Source: Neurospora tetrasperma FGSC 2508 (lineage: Eukaryota > Ascomycota > Sordariomycetes > Sordariales > Sordariaceae). Taken from it: DNA of 64,000 nucleotides. Where the stretch lies: positions 1,529,470 to 1,593,469 of the forward strand of contig NW_009799101.1 in assembly GCF_000213175.1 (NCBI RefSeq), in the 5' to 3' direction. The translations under genes were made by a program, and so were the position numbers. Numbering within the stretch: position 1 is the first letter of the stretch; each line of letters opens with the position of its first letter. Of the stretch, positions 47,424-60,000 are shown piece after piece. The notes under the pieces are model-generated. The model searched no databases. It was given only the letters and a program-made list of their open reading frames with translations, and was not told the DNA's origin.

Positions 47424-48758
47424 ATGGCCGACGTTTGCCCATCAAGGTCGGAGCCTACGTAAGTCCAAATCATTCAAATCAACAACTATCCCCCTCGCGC
47501 CCGACTCTCACAACCAACTGACTGACGAACAACCACGTCTAACAGCCTGTCGTTTACGCAGGGTCTCATCCTCGGCCAGCTCTCGGTGGTGCTCTTGCTC
47601 GCCGCCTTCATCAAGTTCTTCATCTTTGGTGATCCTCCCTCGCCCGAAGTCGTCGCCTCCATCCGCGCCACCGACCGAAGATCGCGAACGTTGGCACACA
47701 AGAAATCAATCCTCAGCCTTCGAGAAACCAACGCGCTCCAGCTGGTGCAGAACCCAGCTCTAAACAAGAAGCATGTTCTGCGCCCTGGTCCTCCCACCTT
47801 GACCATCGGGTCTATTCTTAGCAAAACATATTACAAGGTCGACAGCCATCAACCAGAAAGTCTCGACTGGTTCAACGTGCTGATCGCCCAAACCATCGCC
47901 CAATTCCGCAGTGATGCCCAACACGACGATGCGATTCTCTCCTCTCTGAGCAAGGCGCTCAACGGCACCGCCCGACCCGACTTCCTCGACGAGATCAAGG
48001 TTACAGAACTTAGCCTGGGCGAAGACTTCCCCATCTTCAGCAACTGCCGCATCATTCCGGTGGACGAAGATGGCCTTAGCTTTGGAACCGGCAAGGCCTT
48101 CGACGCCAACATGGCCACGAGAGAAGGCGCGCGTCTCCAAGCCAGAATGGACGTTGATCTTAGTGATATGATCACCCTGGCGGTAGAGACAAAGTTGTTG
48201 CTCAACTATCCCAAGAGGCTCAGCGCCGTTCTCCCTGTGGCCCTGGCTGTTTCAGTTGTTAGGTTCAGCGGTACACTGTCCATTTCGTTCATTCCCAGCA
48301 ACCCGTCCAACAATGAACCCGCGAAGATGATCTTTACCTTTCTCGATGACTATCGCCTGGACTTTTCTATCCGCAGTCTTTTGGGGAGTCGTTCAAGACT
48401 GCAGGATGTCCCCAAGATTGCACAGCTCGTCGAATCACGTCTCCATCGGTGGTTTGATGAGCGCTGTGTGGAGCCCAGGTTCCAGGAGATTGCTCTGCCT
48501 AACATGTGGCCTCGCAAGAAGAATACTCGTGGCGGCGATGAGACCATCTCAGATGTGGAAAGGTCTATGAGCAAGGCCAAGGGAGTCGATATTGCTAAGG
48601 ACGTAAGAGAGGAGGCCCGGAAAGAGATTGAGGCTGAAGCGCATGGGGGAGCCGATAGAGTGCCAGACTCGCTAAGATACAGGCATCGCCCGAGGGCAGA
48701 CGAGGAGTTTCCCGGAGCCGGGTCAATGCCTGGTTCTATGCCCGGTTCTATGCCCTGA
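47424..48758 (+). CDS. mmm1: ERMES subunit MMM1 (maintenance of mitochondrial morphology 1)
   Basis: Predicted 415 residues in two exons, 47424-47458 and 47546-48758; exon 1 encodes [11 protein letters not shown] plus two bases of the next codon. Integral ER membrane protein that tethers ER to mitochondria in the ERMES complex with Mdm10, Mdm12 and Mdm34 and takes part in phospholipid transfer. A single membrane segment (about residues 18-40, [19 protein letters not shown]) is followed by the cytosolic lipid-binding SMP domain (roughly 118-326). The C-terminus ends in a repeated PGSM motif encoded by a 12-nt tandem repeat. The first intron is 87 nt. Length and sequence match the Neurospora protein. 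Confidence 0.96.
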
Positions 48759-50110
48759 ATGAGCATACCGTTTCCGAACGGGCTAAGGAACACGAGATTG
48801 AAGAGTGGTTCTCACTTAACTGCCCTTGGTTTGTTTTGGGATCTTACAGCCCGCCATGGGACTGTCGGTAGCGCGAACAGGCACTTATGTCCTCGAACGC
48901 TATGACAACAACCCCGAGGACACTCCGAGAGAGAAATCATTCGCCTTAGATGGTGTCATCATATACTTCGAATACGGCCACAAGCTGGATCTTAATAATT
49001 TCCAGAAGATGTGAAAGCAGAACCTCGAAAACGCTGTCACGTTGACGAAATTCCGTGGCAGAGGAGTTGCTGCCGCTAAATCGCAACTGCTTAGGCGGTC
49101 ACCATTGCAGATTGCAGATGCTATCCCACGTACATATGTAGTACTATTGTATCAGTGCCGCATCGTTTTAGATGATGTAGCGATCAAAAGAGAAGAGCGT
49201 CGAAGGGCTGTCACCAGTGTCTACATGGGCCACGGCACCATGAGTACCTCTACGGCCTACCTACCATGTGAATGTAACGAAACAACCCTAACCCTGCCCA
49301 TGGAAATGATTCTGAACCAGGGAGTGTGGGTTGCATTCATCACAACAGCAACGTAGCTGTGTGAGGCAGTTGATATGGACAGAAGGTCTTCTGTTCCATC
49401 TCATTGAACGATATGTTCCCATGGTAGACCACTATCATCAAGACTATGAGACCACCCAGACTGGGAGCCAAACATATCTAGCGTAAAGCTTTATACACTC
49501 CAGGTGACGGATCTGGGATCATGCCCAACCGATTTCACATGGCGGCAGGCTTCAGTTGTTACAAAGAGGTGGGGCTCGTGCACGAACTTTTGCGCTCAAC
49601 ATCCGGTGATGTCACAACAAATTGGTGAGCAATCCCAAGCGATGGAAGCCACCAAGTACCGGCAGTTCGACTCGCTCTGAAGCAATCTTCAGACGAAAAC
49701 GAAACTACGAAAATAGACAGTGTGATTATGTATCCAATTGTTCCTGGCCCTTTTCGGCTCTACTTCTTGATCACTTTTTTGATTAAATTTTGGTCGCTAA
49801 GCATACCTAGCCGGTCCTTTGCATATTTGTTAACGTGTACTTCCTTGACCGATGCAAAACTATAAAATTCGCTACTGGACGCCAGTTCATCGTTCCCTGC
49901 ACGCCATCTTGCAACCTGCAATCCGCACCGACTGGCGTTGATTCGCATTCCCGCGGACGTGAGAAGGCCGACCTACATTCAACGTTGCCCACCTCCGACT
50001 GGCGTGCAATGAAGTAGCGCCCAGGCAGAAGCAGAAGCGTCGAATTATTGCACAATCTCCTGTCCTATTCACACGCCGACGCGCGATCTGAGCCATCATA
50101 CATTTTCAGC
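48759..50110. other. Intergenic region before ale1, no gene recognised
   Basis: mmm1 3' end and ale1 promoter. Frames of up to 104 codons near 48826 and 49042 have no domain. A CCCTAACCCT telomere-like stretch is at 49285-49294. Confidence 0.5.
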
Positions 50111-52210
50111 ATGATACCTTTTATACATACTCGTACGGCCGCATTGCTCCTCGGATCATGCCTTCGACTTGTTGCTAACACTGACTTCTTTGCCAGCCTT
50201 TGCCTACTTGGGCAGCAAGATCGGGACCAGCCCGGATGAGCGTAAGCGGCTTGTGACCTTGCAACATGGCTCTGACTGTTGCTAACCCCGTCCTCCAAAC
50301 AGTCAAGCTCATCTTTTCCTTCTTTTTGTCCTACCCACTTGCTGGCCTACTGAAGAGGATACCGGATAACCGACCTCATCTCAAAAACTTCTTTTGTCTA
50401 AGGTGTGTCAGTACTCGAGGTCAAGCACGATGATTTAGAGCTATATATACCACAAGACGGAACCAGATCTAACGTGCCTTCCTTCGCAGCATTGGCGTCT
50501 TTTACCTCGTCGGCCTCTTCGACCTATGGGTCGGCCTCCGAACCGTCCTAATCTCCTCCATTGGCGTGTACTCGATCGCAAAGTTCCTCCGGGGCTCCCC
50601 TTACATGCCATGGATCGGCTTCGTCTTCCTCATGGGCCATATGAGCATCAACCACATTATGCGCCAACGCCTCAATGACCCGAGCACAATCGATATCACA
50701 GGAGCGCAGATGGTGCTCGTCATGAAGCTCAGCGCTTTCTGCTGGAATGTGGCCGACGGTGTTCTTCCTGAAGATCACCTCTCCGACTTTCAGAAGGACA
50801 GACGGCTCAAGGAGTTGCCGTCCCTGTTGGACTACTTTGGATATGTTTTCTTCTTCCCCAGTCTCATGATTGGACCCGCCTTTGACTTCGCCGAGTACCG
50901 CCGATGGCTCGACACCACCATGTTCGACATTCCCAAGTCTGTCGATCCTGCCAAGAAGCCTCCCACCAGACGCAAGCGCAAGATCCCCCGCAGCGGTACT
51001 CCAGCCATGATCAAGCTCGTTACCGGTTTCTCCTGGCTCCTGCTCTTCATCTGGCTCTCTACCTGGTTCTCGCCCGAGTCTCTCCTTGGAGACAGCTTCG
51101 TGAGCCACAACTTCCTCGTCCGCCTTCTCTTCCTGCACATGGTTGGTATCACGGCGCGCGCCAAGTACTATGGTGTCTGGATGATGACGGAAGGCGCATG
51201 CATTCTTAGCGGCTTGGGCTTCAACGGCGTTGATCCTGCCACGGGCAAGGTGTCTTGGGATAGGCTCCAGAACATCCGTCCGATGGGCATGGAGACTGCG
51301 CAAAACACCAAGGCGTACCTCGATAACTGGAACATCAACACCAGCAAGTGGCTGCGCAACTACGTCTACCTGCGTGTCACTCCCCGTGGCAAGAAACCTG
51401 GTTTTGGCGCCACTTTGGCTACATTCACCACCAGCGCTTTCTGGCACGGGTTCTATCCTGGCTACTACCTGTCCTTTGTCCTGGCGAGCTTCATCCAGGC
51501 TGCTGCGAAGAGTATGTCCCCCCATCCCCTATCGATACATGTTTTGTTTGGAATTCCTGACTAACCGCTTTTTTTTTTGGTCTGCAGACGTCCGCCGCAA
51601 CATTCGCCCCTTCTTCCTCGATCCCAAGACCCAAGCGCCCCTTCCCTCCAAAAAGTGGTACGATCTCGCCTCCTGGCTCACCACCCAACTCACCTTCAAC
51701 TTTGCCGTTTGCCCCTTTTTGGTACTCGGCTTCCACGAATCCATCACCGCCTGGTCGCGCGTCTACTTCTACGCCATCATCCACACCGCCGTTGCCCTGG
51801 CCTTCTTCTCCAGCCCAGGAAAGAAGTGGCTGCGCAAGACTCTGGAGAAGAGGAACGCCAAGGCAGGCGTTGTCGCCCCTGCTTATTCTTCTTCTTCTTC
51901 TTCTAGTGGACGCGGCCGTGGCCGCAGCAGCATCAGTGACGAGAAGACAAGCAGTACTACCGCGCAGTGTGCCATGGAGACCATGGCTTTGCTTGGCGAG
52001 AACCTGAACCGGCCGTCCAGCAGGGCGGAGAGCACGGATAGCCAGTCGAGGAGCCCGATGCTGGGTATCAGTGGTGATCCTCAGGGGGAGCTAGATGAGG
52101 CGCTGGAGGAGTTCAAGAAGGAGATGGAGAGCAGAGTTGGTGGTGGCGCGTTTAGTGCGACGGGCTTAAGGGATTCGTTGAGGGGGGAGGCTAGGAAGAG
52201 AGCCGTGTGA
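50111..52210 (+). CDS. ale1: MBOAT lysophospholipid acyltransferase, ALE1 type
   Basis: Predicted 603 residues in five exons: 50111-50132, 50197-50241, 50303-50402, 50490-51511 and 51588-52210. An ER multi-pass enzyme that reacylates lysophospholipids with acyl-CoA in phospholipid remodelling. The start is MIPFIHT joined to PFAYLGSKIGTSPDE over the first intron; exons 1 and 2 are very short. MBOAT features: several hydrophobic segments, NWNINTSKWLRNY (about residue 336) and the FWHGFYPGYY motif with the catalytic His at H375. The C-terminal tail is hydrophilic and Ser-rich with a poly-Ser stretch. All five exons join in frame; the first donor is GTACGG. Confidence 0.92.
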
Positions 52211-52640
52211 TTGATTGATTGATAGATCAAGATGGTGGGTAAGAAGTGGCATTTGTATCGGAAAGGGGGATGCTATAGAAGGTGGGATCTAGTGAGACAC
52301 ATTTCCCGGAGGGGTTGATGTTCAGGGGATACTGCGTTTGGAGTCTGGGGAGTTGACGCGAGAGCAAAACGAACTTTTTTTTGCACTGCATCGCGTCAGG
52401 AGTAAGAGGAAGCGAAGCCTCTGTTGCTTGCATCATGATGTTTTCCCTATAATTCCGGTACAAAGATATTTCCATGTCAATAGCATATAATCTACCATCC
52501 ATGTACTCTCCCCGTTTTCTTTCTGGTGGTGACCGAAGTCCAACCATGGTATTCACTGTAATCATTCAGTACGGAATCTGCGCTTTACCTATGCCCCTCA
52601 TAATTTCATTCTACCGTTTCTGGATATCATCCAATCAGAA
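52211..52640. other. Intergenic, ale1 3' end
   Basis: Probable 3' UTR and the upstream flank of the tRNA gene. A TTGATTGATTGATAGAT tetranucleotide stretch follows the ale1 stop. No gene. Confidence 0.55.
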
Positions 52641-52750
52641 GGCAAGATGGCCGAGCGGTCTAAGGCGCCACGTTAAGGTTAACCCTTAATCTGAGTTAAA
52701 TCTCATATCCGTGGTCCGAAAGGGCGTGGGTTCGAATCCCACTCTTGTCA
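52641..52750 (+). tRNA. tRNA-Leu(AAG) with an intron
   Basis: Acceptor stem GGCAAGA/TCTTGTC with one G-T pair and discriminator A at 52750. D-arm GCC...GGC, anticodon stem CCACG/CGTGG, anticodon AAG at 52675-52677, long class II variable arm, T-arm GTGGGTTCGAATCCCAC. The intron is about 52679-52708 (30 nt), at the canonical site one base 3' of the anticodon. It contains AACCCTTAA, which can pair with the anticodon-loop TTAAGGTT, as in other pre-tRNAs. A box TGGCCGAGCGG at 52648-52658; B box GGTTCGAATCC at 52729-52739. Confidence 0.96.
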
Positions 52751-52759
52751 TACATTCTC

Positions 52760-52767
52760 TTTTTTTC
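52760..52767 (+). terminator. RNA polymerase III terminator (T8)
   Basis: A run of eight T begins nine nt after the mature 3' end of the tRNA, the usual Pol III stop. Confidence 0.85.
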
Positions 52768-53861
52768 TTGTCTCTAGTTTTGCCATCCTTGTATGCGGAG
52801 CATTCTGTTATTTTCCTTTTTGGTTCTCTGTAGGGGGTTTTGTGCTTCTCTTTGTACTTACTTTTTTTTGGTTTGTTGATGCCTGGAAGAGGGAGATTTG
52901 ACGTGGTGGGTTGGGTCTCATGGGTATATCCAGTTAGTAGTATAGATTTCGTTGTCAACAGGTTCATGCTTGACTTTGAGTGTGAGTTGTAGCTATGTAA
53001 GATTTTTGCTAGGAGCCGAAATCATTCTTTCCATTGGCTGGATAGAACGATGTGAGTCTACAGAAAGACTTTCAAATAGCACCTTATAACATGGCGGTAG
53101 ACGAAAGAAGTTTGCATCATGTAAAGGTAACTTTTTTTGCATTGAGGTGGCGGTGATGGGTAAGTGTAAAATGTACCCAGCTCATCCTATCCATCCAACT
53201 CGTAAACGTACAACGTAACCAACAAACACCATGGGTATCTATCCCTTCTTCATCCTGCAACTTTTGCCTGCGTAATCACCTACAACCAAACACTCACCCC
53301 GCGCCTCCCGTCCTCTTTTCCACAATTGCCCTTGCCCCATTATGTAAAAGTCGAAAAAGGGTATTCAAGTACTTTGCGAAGCGCATAAAAAATAACTCCG
53401 CCCCATCGTATGTAGCCCATATAGAAAAAGAAAGAGAGAAAATGCCAATGATGATATTGAGAGAGATCCGTCCGCGAGGAAAGAAGATTTCGTCATCAAG
53501 TCGCTGAAAGGCGTTGTGATATGTGTGTCTTCATCGGCGTTCGAGATATCGAAAGAGATCTATAAGCTTTTTGATTGACCGAGACGCGTGCGTTGGTGTA
53601 AAAGAGAGAAAGACAGCGTTGAAGAAACCGTTTCAGGCGTGCCACAAAATTATCGTCAATAGTTAGTTAATGATGATGATATGTCGTCGTGTAATTCGTC
53701 AAAGATCTCCCGCCGATTCCGGAAAAAGTGGGTTTTCCCAAAATCCAAAAGATCGTGTCTATAGTTATCGAGACAGAAAAGGAAGAAAGTCGCTGAAAAA
53801 ATGTGAGCGGGCGAGTGTCGACGGACATTGAACCTGATGAAAGAAGATTCTATCATGTAGT
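52768..53861. other. Intergenic, probable 3' UTR of the Ser-rich membrane-protein gene
   Basis: No supported gene. The sequence nearest 53861 is AT-rich and downstream of the minus-strand stop codon. Confidence 0.5.
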
Positions 53862-56800
53862 TCAGTCCGTCCAGCCTTGTTGGGAGCCGATGACGGCGAG
53901 AGCGATGACGGCGCCAATGATTATTACTCCGACAAAGGACATACCAGTGTTGAGTCTTCGCCACCAACGCGCGCTGAGATATCTCGCTTCCTCCATAGGG
54001 CTGATGGGGTTGATTGAAGTTCTGAATCCGAGCCTCGACTTTGAGCGGTCAAAGGGGTCTTCGGGGCTGTGGGTACCCTTTTCAAGCATCTCGCTTTTTG
54101 GGTTAGGGGGCAACGGGAGAAAGGCAGCAATCATCCATGCTAATATACAACACATCTGGTTAGCAAAAGGTGAAAAACAAAGGATCCATCGCCATTACGA
54201 GGCAACTTACCAAAAGGCATGATGAATCCAAGAGCAAAGAGCACAATCTGGATGTTACGCTTGCCAGTGACGCCGCTATCAGCAGACCAGCTCGTGGTGG
54301 GAGGATCCCAGACATCGAAACGGCTGTGGCGGCGGTCCTGTCGAAGGTGTGGGGACCAGATGCTGGAAGTCTTTTCCCTGAGTGTACGGAAAACATTATG
54401 GTCTGTTGGTGCAGGTTGGATCTCCATGGAGCCATCCGAGTTGCGTTGGCCTTCTCTCGCGCGCTTGCGGGGGCTAAAAAGTTCCATAGGGAAGTTGTCG
54501 GAGTTTGGCGATCCACTGTGTCCAATAGCAGAGCTCGGGCGGCTGTCACCAGCGTCTGACGCGGACGAGGACAGCAGACCGGCCCAGCGGTGTTCGCCAG
54601 ATCCATAGTAGACCCTTGCCCAGGCAGGAATGGAGTTCGTGAAGCTGTTGGCCCGGGACGGGCGCGAGCGGTGGCTATGGCTCGAATGAAGATTACGGCT
54701 CCCGCTCGAGGTGCTGCTGCTATGCTGGAGAAACGAGGACAAGCCTGATCTTGAAGGGTGAGAATGCAGATCTGCAATTCCATCACCGTGCTCATCTTGG
54801 TCACGAACCATGCGAATCGGCAGGGAACCACCTCGAGAATGGGCAGCCTGGGGCCTGGCGACACTGTCACTTCCGGCACTTTCAGGAGGTGCTGCGAGGG
54901 ACGACGAAATACTCTGCATCTGACGGCTGTGCGTGGAACCACCCCACCCGCCAGTGCTGTTGCGGTAACGGTGCTGGCTGCCCATGACGGAGTGGGACAC
55001 AGGGCGTGAAGAGCCTGGCTCGCTGCCGTATTCGTCTTCGGACATAACCGTAGACAACTGTGAGCTCCATCGATCTGGTGGTGACTGGGTCATCGGTGGT
55101 GGACGGTGGATGATGACAGTTTCTTGACCGGAGGAGGAGCCGGCCGATGACCCGGATGGGGATGGTACCGACCATGAAGTTTGCTCCCTGGAGGACGTCG
55201 GGAAGCGAAAAAGGACCGGAGGCGTGAGTATGGCCGGAAGAGGCGGTACTGGTGGGGCTCCGATCGAGGAAACGCTTTGAAAGGAGGTGGAGCGGGCTCG
55301 AAGGTTCTCACGCGATCGCTGCTTGTAATATCCAAACTTTTCCTGGGACCTCTTCTTGGCTGGCCTGAGCGGTGGGACGCGGAGACTTTCTTGTGAATAA
55401 CGGCCACCGGTGGCTACAGAAGACGGCGTCGAGCGGGAGTGTACGACGAAGTTCTCGTTGCTCTCTGAGCTTCCGGGTGGGCTAGCAGAAGGTGGGGCAG
55501 TCGGCGAGGAAGCACCGATAACTTGCCAGTTAGCCGGGCCTGATGGAACGCGGGAAGTCCCCGATGGAAGGCGGGAGGCTTCGCTTTGCGCTTCCCAAAT
55601 CGACCGAACGGAAGGAGATGCAGCGACCGGCGAATCCCCGACAACTCTCCAGTTTGATTGAGCGAGGGAAGATGCACCTGGCGATACGGGCGAAGAGGTA
55701 CCTAGAACTTCCCAGTTGCCGTGGGTAGAGGATGGAGCGCGCGATGAAGCCCCCGGGCTGCCAAGAACTTCCCAGTTGGTTGCTTCGTTCTGAGGAGAGA
55801 TGGGTAGGCTATCGGAGGATTGGGGTACTGAGGTGTGAATGCCGTAAACCTTGTAGTTGGTCTTGTCAGATGCGATAGTAAGACCAGAGACACCAGAGAT
55901 ACCAGATGTAAATGAAGGCTTTGGCGCGATAACCCTCGAGGTAGTCGGGGTCAAGTTGTTGTCGCTACGCGATTCGTTGGATGCTACTTCTTGTAACGGA
56001 GCAAGGGGCGGGTCGATCGCAGGTGAGTATTCGTGCGTGAGATCTGCAGTATGGGTAACTCTACGTAGACCACCGACCATGCGGTTGCCAGAAGACGTTG
56101 AAGCCAAGGGCACAGAACCTTGTATTAGTTGGGTGGTAGACGAATCAGGAGATTGGACAAAAGATGCGGCAAGATCAGATGGAGCAGGTTCCCGGGCGGT
56201 AAGTGTGTTACCCGAGAAGGGGGTGCCGACGGTAAAGGGGGTATCGATGCTGAGAGACGTGCTGGTACGGTCATCACTCGATACGTCGACCGACGGGCGA
56301 AACGAGGACGTGGCTGTGGATGAGGAAGGGATGACGGGGGCCTTGACGACGTCGGCAGGGTCCTCGTCGGTGGTGACGATTCTGAAAGTCTTGTCCGGGT
56401 TGAGGGCAATGATCTTGCGCTGTCTGGAGAAGGACCGCGGGCGAATCGTGGGTGCAGGCGAGGCTGAATCGCGACGGCCGCGACGAACATCCTGGGTGAC
56501 AATGTTTGATGCAGACTGGGTTGCGGCAGCAGCGTTGAATCGGGCAATGCTTCTTGAAACATCGGACAGCCTCCTGGGCAAAGGGGTCGGGCTGGTTGAA
56601 TCTCGAACAACGGAGACGGTGGAATGGCCAGAAAGTCGCAATCCTGAAACTCCTTCATCCTTGCCTTTTGCCAACAACGACAGGGTCGACGTCGTAGCCG
56701 AGGACAATGCGGAACCCAAGCTGCTGGTGGCCGTCTCGCTGACGGCATAACCCTCGACTGCTACCTCCTTCGAATCGGGACCTTGGGTGTGCTGACGCTC

Positions 56801-57094
56801 CTCGCGCTCCTCGTCCGAAGCCTCCTCGACCAATGCAATGGTCGGGCGTCCGAGGCGGTCATCGCTGGAATTGCCCGAGCGGCGCCCGTCCGCGCTCGAG
56901 TTGGAGTGGTAGACGGATGACGTCTGGCTGTCTCGGCGATCATCGTCGTCGGCAAGTCGGGGCGGCGTGTAGGGGACAACGCGGATGCCGGTTGCAGCGG
57001 TGCTGGTGGTGTTTGTAGTTGTCTGCGAATGCGATCGTTGGTGTTGATGGTGCATCGGTGTTGATGGGCCATGCCGGCTGGGTGGCGCCGACAT
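53862..57094 (-). CDS. Large Ser-rich protein with two C-terminal membrane segments, function unknown
   Basis: Predicted 1053 residues in two exons, 57094-54211 and 54139-53862 (71-nt intron). Without the second exon the protein would lose its real C-terminus. The first 940 residues are Ser/Pro/Thr/Arg-rich and probably disordered and phosphorylated. Residues about 410-552 hold a repeated motif of the form N-[WFY]-x-V-x-G. Near the end are two hydrophobic segments: RNIQIVLFALGFIMPF/AWMIAAFLPLPP, formed across the intron, and FVGVIIIGAVIALAVIGSQ, joined by a conserved-looking hydrophilic loop (MEEARYLSARWWRRLNTG). This suggests a hairpin or tail-anchored membrane protein with a large cytosolic part. 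Similar proteins are annotated in other filamentous fungi only as Ser-rich. I assign no function. Confidence 0.85.
55438..55867 (-). repeat. Degenerate N-W-x-V-x-G motif repeats within the Ser-rich protein
   Basis: In order along the protein: TNYKVYG, TNWEVLGSPGASS, GNWEVLGTSS, SNWRVVGDSP, SIWEAQS, ANWQVIGASS and ENFVVHS, spaced about 15-30 residues with Ser/Pro-rich spacers. The pattern is visible by eye at protein level; DNA identity is partial. Confidence 0.85.
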
Positions 57095-60000
57095 GGCTCT
57101 CTCCTGACTTCTGATACACCCGGTGCTCGAGGCCGGGATCTAGGCGATCCTGTGAATCCACTTTCTACGTCAAAGCTGGTGCGATCAGGACAATTCCATG
57201 TGCGATTCATGCGGAATCAGCCTTGTTGACGTTTAGAAGCAGTGGGGCTGTCTGGCTGATGTAAAACACAAGATGGCCACAGAACAGAAGAGGTGTATAA
57301 AGAGGCGCAATGCTGCTGTTCCTGTCAAGCAATGGACTGAAGAAACTTGTTATCGTTGTTGTCGTCGTCGGTAGTGGGATGACACTGGAGGGTGGCGGCG
57401 GTGAGGCTGTAGTATGGTGGTACTAGCAGCTGTGGGCAGGTAGGTAGGTAGGTAGGTAAGTGGGTATGCTGTTGTGGTGGTGGTGATGGCGATGGTTGAG
57501 GCAATAATATAAAACATTAACAGTAAAGCCAGATGACGATCGATAGCGTATCCAAAGAGTGACCGGTAGCGTGGGTAACCGAGAGAGCGAGTTTGGCTTT
57601 TGGTAAAGAATGACAAGAAGGGGAATTCCCTTAAAAGAGAGTGGAAAAAGGATGCAGATATCAGACAGCCATGAGGGTGTGTGTTGGTGGTGCCCGTGGT
57701 GTTGGTGTGTAGCGCCTCCTTGCTGGATGCTTAGTAGATGACGACAAGAGGAGTCCCGTCTTGGGTCGAGACGGGGACAGGTCGGGTCGCTGGCGCCAAA
57801 GACCAACAACGTGGTGCAGCAGGTGGGCTAGAGGGATGGTAGTGTATGTACGTGTGGAGGTGGAGGTAAGGTAGTGAGTGTGTACCTATACAGACAGGTG
57901 GAGGATGGAAAAAAAAGAGTGGCAGTCGCAACTGAAAAAACGACGAACGGGACGCAAAATTCAAGTCTGAATCCGCGGCCAGGTCGTGTGTCCAAGTCGC
58001 AGTTAGTTCGTTCTCCAACTGAAAGGTCTCCTACACTCACACACACACAACTTCTACGACAGAAGGAGCCCTTTCGCAAACACGCCTCAGAGAGACAGAA
58101 GGACGGGATTCGGACCAAAAAGAAGGAAAAGGAGTAGCAGAGGGAAGAAGGAATGGAATGAACAATGGAACGTCCGTGCCGTGTGGAAGGGCGGTCCACT
58201 GCTGCCCTGCCCGCCTACTGCCCGGATGAACCTGCCAGGACTTGCCAGGAGCCAGTGGTGTAGCGCGGGATGGCCGGGGTGGCCGGTAGCCCGCCGAGCC
58301 CGCGTGGAGAAACAAAACCTGTCGAGTGGGTCCGGGGCTCTTTCAGGGCTTCCATTGGCTGACCGTGCCTGCTAATCACTCGCAAAAATAAGAACTGCGG
58401 TTGCATTCTGTGCTGCCAGTGCGCCGAGAGCGCTGCAGCCCAGCAACCATTGATGCGCCTGCCAGGGAGCACCGCGATATATCAACCAGTGAACATGTCC
58501 AAGTCTGAGAACAAGTGGAAGGACAGCCGACCGACTGCAGCATGCAGTGAGGCAGGCTCAGCAGGTCATACTACCTTACCTATCAAAGGAAGCGGGAAAA
58601 AGCCCAAAAAAAGCCCCTGGTGCCGTGACAAAGTGCAGAAATGGCACCAGGTGTCTGCCAGCTTGACAAAGTCTAATTTCGCGTAACGACATGTCCGAGC
58701 GCCATGATAGGGCAGGCGCCTGCAATAAGCTGCAGGTTACTAACTGCGAGCTGGGGTGCTAACAAGAAGTCGCCGAGGAGGAAAGGCATCGCGATGGCAG
58801 CACCCAGCCTTTCATATCGATTCCCCTTGAAGAATGTGAGCAACTGTCCGGACAGGCTTATATAATACAGTGCTGGTTTGATAGTTGGCTTGCTATCTCG
58901 GTACTCTAGGAGTGTACACTGGCTGAGTTGTCTTCTGAATTGTCTCAAACCGTTTAGATGGCCAGGTACCGATCCAAAGGGGGTCAAACAGATTCAATAC
59001 AGCCTATGTGTGTATGGCATTTGATTTGGGCAAAAGCATCCTTACAGTATGAAAACACCTCTGAAAGTTGATCCGAGGTCTCAAGCTGACAATCAACCAG
59101 ACCTAGTGACTTGTCCGGACTTTTTCACCACACCTTCTCTTTACCGAGTTGAGCACTGACCCCATCTCTACACGTGTAGTGTACTGTCCCCGTTCCCAAT
59201 TCCACTGGGCCTTCCTGACCAATCTCGGCTGCCCTTGGACTTCATCTCTGGGGTTGCGCTCGGTCCGGGGTGGGATAGGGCATGGACTGGAAAGCATGAC
59301 GAACGGTAATGGCGTTCATCATGTCTCTCCATGCTCGCCAACACCACGATGGAGTTCGCTTCGTCCTAGTCGATCGCTGCCGCAAAACTCAAACAGATAA
59401 AAGCCTATCAACTCCCGCCCAGATCTGTCCCACGAGATACAGCTGGGCTCGCCAGGCACAAACTGACGTTGCCTTGTCGCGAAAAAGGGCAATGGGGCAA
59501 CCTTGATTCGCCAATGAGGGGTCCACAACCACGAGCCCACGCGAGGTTCCTTGCCATTCGAAACACAAGCGTCACTGGCGACATCCCTAAGGCGTTTGCT
59601 TTGAGGCTGAGGGCTACACTAGACAGTTGGATGCACAACCCAGTTGATGGCGCGAACAGTGGAGGGAGTACATAGTAGTTACTGCATAGTAGGTATGCTG
59701 TGGTCCAGACGGACTGGTTGGTTGCTGAGTTAGTTGACTGGTTTCTTTTCTTTTTGCGTGTTTTGTTCCTGATCGGCTGTACCCCTGACGGACACGTTGG
59801 AGATGCGACGAGTACGAATCAAAATCCAAAGATGCCATCCTCCTTCCAAGACATGCGGAAGCGCATTGTTTTTTACGGAGGTAATATGCGTGAATCAATG
59901 TATACCTCACCAATGTACATCTCACCGAAAGACATAGGAGATGTGCTCGGTACATTCGGAATGCTACCAGTATACCGGTAGACCGGTACCAATATCAGCG

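Noticed and set aside
50548-51525. 325-codon - strand frame
   Set aside because: Antisense to the ALE1 acyltransferase exon 4; no recognisable family.
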